In this document: one piece after another, positions 58,621 through 64,000 of the stretch
Layout of the letters: every line of letters starts with the position of its first letter
How positions within the stretch are numbered: the stretch's first letter is position 1
Made by a program: the position numbers and the translations under genes
The notes under the pieces: generated by a model
The model's database searches: none
Told to the model about the DNA's origin: nothing
Seen by the model: only the letters and a program-made list of their open reading frames with translations
From: Warburgia ugandensis
Taxonomy: Eukaryota > Streptophyta > Magnoliopsida > Canellales > Canellaceae
DNA: 64,000 nt
NCBI GenBank assembly: GCA_035236585.1
Contig: CP141127.1
Span: forward strand, 66,197,495 to 66,261,494
Direction of reading: 5' to 3'

Positions 58621-61600
58621 GACCCTCCTCCAATTTTCACCTAAGCTTGGGACTGGTATTGGTGGAGTTGATTTTAAAATCGACTAAAAACAAAAACTCA
58701 ATTAAAAAGTGGTCATTTCAAAATTTCGGGAGTCATACAAGCACAAAATCATGGATTTAATAGTGAAATGATATTCTCATTTCTATTAAAAATCTAACAA
58801 AGTCTCCTCTATATTTTGGACCATTATATCTAACCCATCTAATACAACCATAACTGATAAATACAATAAGCATAAACACACTACATAGGAGACTCAGCCT
58901 CCATACACATGCATCTGAATCAATTACAAATCTCGATAAAACCATAACCTCAATAGTAGAGTAAACATTAAAAGGCAACAATATTTCCCAGGGTCTGTCT
59001 ATGCATAGTTATCACATCCAACATGGATACATCTAGACGTTCAAGTCATAATACAACTCATACACATATGCAGTACATAATAATAATTGAGGTAAAGTTC
59101 TAAACAAACAATTTCCTCTATATAAATGAAATCTCCTCTATATATTGCTGAAGACTGCCATCACCCTCACTTGCTTTATCAGTATGCCGAACCTATAGTC
59201 TCTCTTTGTATTTGTGGCATTGCAAAAACATCACAAAAGCCTAAACAAGCTATGCTTGTGTAGGCGACCACATTTAATATCAAATAAAGAATAGGCAGTG
59301 TGATATATAAAGATCAAGGTTTATGATAAAGCTCATGGATGTGAAACATTCATATAAGAAGTTAAATCTTTATATATCAAGAATGAAACAATGCATGAAT
59401 AATAAGTAGTTTGAATGAAATACTATAACCAACGATGATATAATTGCGCACATAAAATTTAGAAGTATTATAAACAAATACCATGGCATGTATAACATGA
59501 ATAATGAGTGCTTATGAAACTGGTAGAGCCAAATACAATCAAATCCATTATATCAAAGCATGAATGCATGTCATCAATAAAAGAGTATACAACATAACCA
59601 AGTCCCTTGAGTGTCTCACAACACTCATATCCCCCCACGAGTACTCAGACCAACCCTATAGGTTCCTCACCTATAGCTTGCTCACTAGGTACCTTGCCTA
59701 GCCCATAGGCCCGCCCACATCTAGCCGCTCATATAGGCTTCACATTGAGGATGCATCATCACACTATGGATGCATCAGAATATAACCATCTAGATGTGTC
59801 TGTAAATAGATGTGCACATAGAATAAGTGCATGGATCACTATACTGTAGTGGCAACCTTTCTGGGGTATCAACCCCTGCTACTCACCGTCGACACCAGAA
59901 CATGAGACTACTGTCCGCCGAGGCATGGGACTCAGTCAGATAGCGTGGGTGGCCTGCCCATGATTACCACAACTGTATGCAGTTTAGCCACATATTAGGT
60001 TGGGTGGCCAACCCTATTACCCTCCTGGCAAAGCATCCACTGGGCAGAAACATAAGTTATAATTTAACGAAAACACAAAACGAAGTATCAGAAATCCATG
60101 CATAATCATTCTTGATAAAATCAAGTCGATAAGGTATTTTAATGTATCAGTAATAATGCATCAAATATTTGTGTATAACATCATCAAGTAATCCAATGAT
60201 GAAGCATGTAATGTATCAAGAACAGTGCATGAATAATGCAAAACAAGAAGATAGTTTAAGCATCAGCAACATATGCTAAATGATAATCTCATGAAAATCA
60301 GAGGGTTGGTGTAGATATTCATGCGTCAAACTATCCATACCAATAAAAATGTCTAGTAAGAAAATCACGATTTATAAAATTATAGGAATACTAAATGTAT
60401 TCACCTACCTCAGATGAAGAACCATCCATCTATATCTCTCAAATCAGTCAAACTCCACACTAAATCAAATCACCTTAGTCCCATCACCTAGATAAACATC
60501 ACATCAAGGCCACCCTTTGAATCCAAATTATCTAAGTTGCATTCTTAATTATAAAATAACATTTTTATTCCATATCTCAATATATCATGTTTCAATACAA
60601 TCCTATGGTTTACAGTCATGAAATCTCAAGCTGGGGTGCACCCTAGTTGGCTAATTATTCAAATCACATTGAATAGGGCCCAGTAATAACTATCTAGTTT
60701 TTATTCTTAATTATGTCATCACATATTTCAGAGATATCAAGCTTAGATCATATCAATCTCAGGTAATTTATTGTTTAATAAACCAATCGGGCATTATTAT
60801 ATGAAATTCATGCTTAGCTTTATCTAATTACAACCAAATCAATCAAATCAAATGGTTAATATAGTAATCTTACCTTGTACAAGTCAATCTGAATGACATC
60901 TAGCTATTTGCTTGGCCCGATCGTCAACTAATTGCCTCAAATGTGCGCAATCTCAGATATTCATGCTAATCTAGTCACAATTGTCCACCTGATTCCCTAG
61001 ATCAAATAACAAATTAGTAATTCTAACTAAATAATCCAATTAAATAATTTGACCATTATGGATCATAAAATTTGATCCAATTTCATACATAGATCCTCAG
61101 TTGATCTTAGTCATTGATCAAGATCTGCTAAATCATCTCAAAAATGCTTTAGATCCAAGATATCTTGTATGGATCTTGATCTGCACTTCATGAGGATTAC
61201 AATGGGCTACTTAGATAAAAAAATAATGTCGAATTATCATAGATCAAATGATCTGAAGTCCGATCAATGGTCTGATCAAATCAACAATTAGATCTTCCCC
61301 GATCAATGAATGGGGAGACAGGTATTGTTCATTGCATTACAAGGAACACAATAGTTATCTCAGATCTCCAATATGCTTCCTAGATCAAAGCTAAAGGATT
61401 TAATAAGGTCAGCTTAGTCAACTTAGCTCCCTAAAATGAGTTGGGAGCGAGTTGACTTAGCAAGTCGACTTGACCCTAACTAGCTAGAGTAAAGGGGGAC
61501 AAGGGAAGGGGAAGATGGTGACTAACTGTGGCTATGGTGATGTCATCACCTGAGCCTGATCGCATGAGATGGAAAAGGAGGATGTGATCGGGTGGCTCTC

Positions 61601-62412
61601 AGTCTAGTCACTGCCCGATGCAAGCCAAAAGGGATAGATAGGGATGAGATCCTGGCACACCGGCCCACCTAAAGGCTTGGCCATGTTGGTAAATGTGGGA
61701 GTCATAGGGGAATTAAAGGGAGAAACAGATTGCGTGACTAGACTGTGCACACAAGCATGTCAGGAAAACCTGATCGGAGGGGGGGAAAAGAGAGGAAATC
61801 AAACGAAAAAAGGGGTAGTATGTCAGAGCCAGGGAATAAGGAGATTGTGGTCTCCATGCACTGCTAACAAGGGTTTTCTATCAACACTAGAGAGAGGGCA
61901 AAGGATGGTTACAACCAGGAATCTACTTGAATAGGAGATTGGAGAAAGAGAGAGATCGAATGGGAAAAAGGAGTTAGGCAGATGTCGGGGTTTCTCCTTT
62001 TTTCTCTGGCATCCCCTCATTTTAATGCATTCTACCTACCTTAGCCTATCATAGGAGAGATGGGCCAATGTGTAGCAAATGACAGTCCCCATGTCAGGCA
62101 CACTCCTTGCATGGCACTGCACCAGCAGTCCACAAAACGACAAAACAGAGGGGCGACGTTATCAATTTTGACCCCCTATAACTTTTGGATTTTTTAGTCC
62201 CAATTTCTATTTCACCCAAAATTAGTGTGGTTGGAATCATATCGACACGTACATTCCAATTTTGATAGTTCCAAGTCAAAATTCTGAGTTTTCGATGAGT
62301 TCACTTTCATGAAGCTCAATTTTCACAGAATTAGATTCCTGATTTTATTTCCATTAAAAGTGTAGAATAATCCATATCAAAATGGCCCAAAATTTAGGGT
62401 CGTTACGTGTCC

Positions 62413-63169
62413 TTATTCTCACATGTACCCATATCATCACCAAGTTCACATCCAATATCAAAAGGGTGACATGAGTCATCAATAGTGGTCTCTCCCACAA
62501 GTTGAGAAAATTACCAATGTCCAGCATTGGATACCATTCCACTCTCAAGGGGGTCATGGGACATGAGGCCAATCCATACTACCCCTTAGCATAGGCCTAA
62601 CAAGCACTTTAGCACGTCAAAATCATGCATCCTAAGTATCATTGTACCCAATAGTATGATTTCAACCTGAATAACGTTTAAGTTATCAAAACATTCCTTT
62701 TCATAACCTAACTATTTTATTAGGCCTAACAACAATTTAAATATAGTAGTATTCTATTTTTAGAAACTTTCCAAAAATCTATATTTAGTAGTAGTTATCT
62801 CATGTTGCTAACTTATCATATCAATTCATTAAATCAAATACTTTCAAATATGCAAGATGTCATCATACATTTGCATAATCAAAACAAAGTATACTAACTT
62901 TCCAAATATGTGAAGCATGTAAAATTCACAAGTTACTAATTTCGTATGACTTCTAAGATTGTTAAAGCTTACAACTAACAAACATCAGTGGAAGTATGTA
63001 TATTTACAAAAGTCAGGCTAATCATGATAAATCTCAAATGTTCATGCAAATTGAAGAGATAACAAACATAATATAAAACACATATAAGATCCAATTCAAA
63101 ACAACCATGAAAATGGAGTCTTATGTGAGGAATAGTAAATATTAACTTTCTTACTTAAAACAAAGATGC
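62413..63169. other. Flanking repeat-derived stretch without recognised gene
   Basis: Lies just outside the probable target duplication of the 48416-62407 element and continues the sequence of 47850-48410. CCACTCTCAAGGGGGTCATG near 62550 resembles the chromovirus LTR style seen elsewhere here. No coding region is supported. Confidence 0.45.
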
Positions 63170-63770
63170 AGGTGGCTAGTGGTTGAGCTTGATTAGTAGT
63201 GGCCAGTGGTCGGGCACGATTAACAATGTTAGAGGGAAAGCTAGGGGTTTTTGCATAGTTACTAGTGGGAGATTTGGGTGATCGGGCATGATTGGCTAGT
63301 GGTCGAATGCAAGTGGCTGGATCAGAGGGGAAAGCCAGGGGCTTTGTACAATTGCTGGTGGGAGATAGTGGTGATTGGGTGCGATTGGCAGTGGCCAGTG
63401 GTCGAGCATGATTGGCGGTGTCAAAGGGAAAGCTAGGGGCTTTTGTTCAGTTGTCGGTGGGAGAAAGTGGTGATCAGGCACAATTGGTGGTGGCTTTTGG
63501 TTGAACATGATTGCTCGAGTTAGAGGGAAAACCAGAGGCTTTTAGGCATTGCAGGTGGGAGATAGTGGTGATCAGTGCAATTGGTGGTGGCCGGTGGTTG
63601 GGCACGATTGACGGTGTCAGAGGGAAAGCCAGTGGTTTTTACACATTCGCTATGGGAGATAGTGGCGATTGGGTGCGAATGGCTGGTGATCAAGTGCAAT
63701 TCATCAAATCAGAGGGAAAGCTAAGGGCTTTTGTGCATTGCCGATGGGAGATTAAGGTGCACGAAGGCCA
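63170..63770. repeat. ~97-bp minisatellite, about six units
   Basis: Units are marked by AGAGGGAAAGCCAGGGGCTT at 63231, 63324, 63423, 63522, 63619 and 63711 (spacing 92-99 bp), with GTGGGAGATAGTGGTGAT and GGTCGGGCACGATTGGCGGT blocks between. It is richer in G than its surroundings. Long frames over it on both strands are repeat artefacts. Confidence 0.92.
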
Positions 63771-64000
63771 ATTGTGGGTGGCCAGGAAGATGGGGAAGAA
63801 TATGGACTAGAAAGATGGGTTGATCAGGTTTTAATTAGGTCATTGGGTTTTAAGTTATTAAGTGAGGGGCTGCCAATATCAAAATGGCCCCCACATTTTA
63901 GGCTTTTCTTTTCTTTTATTTTTTGTTCTAAAATATCCTCTATATTCAAAACATCATAACTTCTTCGTTTGAACTCTATTTCTCAAAAATTAGTGTCGTT
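63771..64000. other. Probable LTR-type sequence to the window end
   Basis: Contains AAAATGGCCCCCACATTTTA, similar to AAAATGGCCCAAAATTTAGG at the end of the 62407 LTR. This suggests a related but different chromovirus LTR. Nothing else is recognised. Confidence 0.35.

Larger units (their letters stand above)
55185..58669 (-). mobile_element. RTE-type LINE (non-LTR retrotransposon), near full length
   Basis: A 3.5-kb element with a 16-bp target duplication: GACTTTAAAATTGACT (55169-55184) and GATTTTAAAATCGACT (58670-58685), differing at two bases. It encodes an endonuclease followed by reverse transcriptase, and ends TAATTGGGATAAGGTCTTGA with a short TGA repeat instead of poly(A), as in RTE elements. 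The 5' part carries repeated monomers. The coding region is broken by several stops and frameshifts. Confidence 0.92.
48416..62407 (-). mobile_element. Decayed chromovirus with two LTRs, carrying LINE insertions
   Basis: Minus-strand LTR retrotransposon. Left LTR 48416-~51173, internal region ~51651-55095, right LTR 55096-62407 (interrupted by a LINE). Ends pair as TATGGCACTTCGGG (48416) and TGTGACACTCCGGG (55096). The flanks TGTCT (48411-48415) and TGTCC (62408-62412) look like a diverged 5-bp target duplication. A polypurine tract with the NFKDEIP end, a protease remnant and a gag remnant place it among Tekay-like chromoviruses. Reverse transcriptase and integrase were not recognised, so the interior is probably deleted. 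Confidence 0.8.
55096..62407 (-). repeat. 5' LTR (right copy), interrupted by a LINE
   Basis: LTR sequence at 55096-55184 and 58686-62407, about 3.8 kb in total without the LINE. Ends TGTGACACTCC (55096) and AGGGTCGTTACG (62407; canonical ...TTACA with a transition). It retains the ~1-kb segment (about 61259-62272) missing from the left copy. Confidence 0.85.

Noticed and set aside
63296..63810. Open frames on both strands of the minisatellite as a repeat protein
   Set aside because: Unit spacing varies between 92 and 99 bp, so most units shift frame. No start context or conservation supports coding.

Overview
This window looks like a plant (angiosperm) nuclear genome region made almost entirely of nested transposable elements. 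I see no convincing host gene, rRNA or tRNA gene, and no prokaryotic feature. The evidence is AT-rich DNA with long CA, GA and TA microsatellites, CACTA (En/Spm) transposons with plant-type TNPA/TNPD genes, Ty3/gypsy chromoviruses with a chromodomain, and a plant-type RTE LINE. The species cannot be named from this sequence. The density of nested, decayed elements suggests pericentromeric or other heterochromatin (inference).

Layout. (1) 1-21310: an autonomous-type CACTA transposon (CACTA-1). Both transposition genes are on the minus strand: a TNPA-like gene at about 11.4-12.3 kb and a TNPD/TNP2-like gene at about 16.9-20.3 kb. Its right terminal inverted repeat is at 21284-21310 and its left end lies outside the window. 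It is split by a Tekay-type chromovirus at 540-9719 (minus strand, 5-bp target duplication AAAAG), which has a 4.65-kb 3' LTR and a deleted 5' LTR. CACTA-1 also holds a ~748-bp tandem duplication carrying two long GA tracts. (2) 21311-29547: an older Tekay-like chromovirus on the plus strand. Its RNase H region is cut by CACTA-1. Its pol remnant is followed by a very long LTR related to the 540-5191 LTR. Pieces of a second LTR family (TGTTGATAAG...ACACCA) lie inside and after it, at 23931-~25000 and 29548-31094. A complete ~2.96-kb LTR of that family is at 37347-40306. (3) 31202-~36090: an internally deleted chromovirus, an integrase fragment between two incomplete LTR copies. (4) 42036-~47030: a second, truncated CACTA (CACTA-2) with a clear left terminal repeat, subterminal repeats and a TNPA-like gene colinear with CACTA-1. 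(5) 48416-62407: a decayed chromovirus on the minus strand with a probable target duplication (TGTCT/TGTCC). Its right LTR carries an almost full-length RTE-type LINE (55185-58669, 16-bp target duplication). A 5'-truncated copy of that LINE sits at the edge of the left LTR. (6) 62413-64000: probable LTR-type flanking repeat with a ~97-bp minisatellite.

Insertion order inferred from the nesting: the 21.3-29.5 kb chromovirus came first, CACTA-1 then entered its pol gene, and the 540-9719 chromovirus then entered CACTA-1. Separately, the 48.4-62.4 kb chromovirus entered an older repeat and the LINE then entered its LTR. All protein-coding regions seen are broken by stops, frameshifts or deletions, so none is likely to act autonomously. 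I did not find a convincing new biological system. The most unusual items are structural: the short-U3/long-leader LTRs with a CpG-rich core, subterminal-repeat-like tracts inside CACTA-1, repeat monomers at the 5' end of the LINE, and the interleaved LTR pieces.
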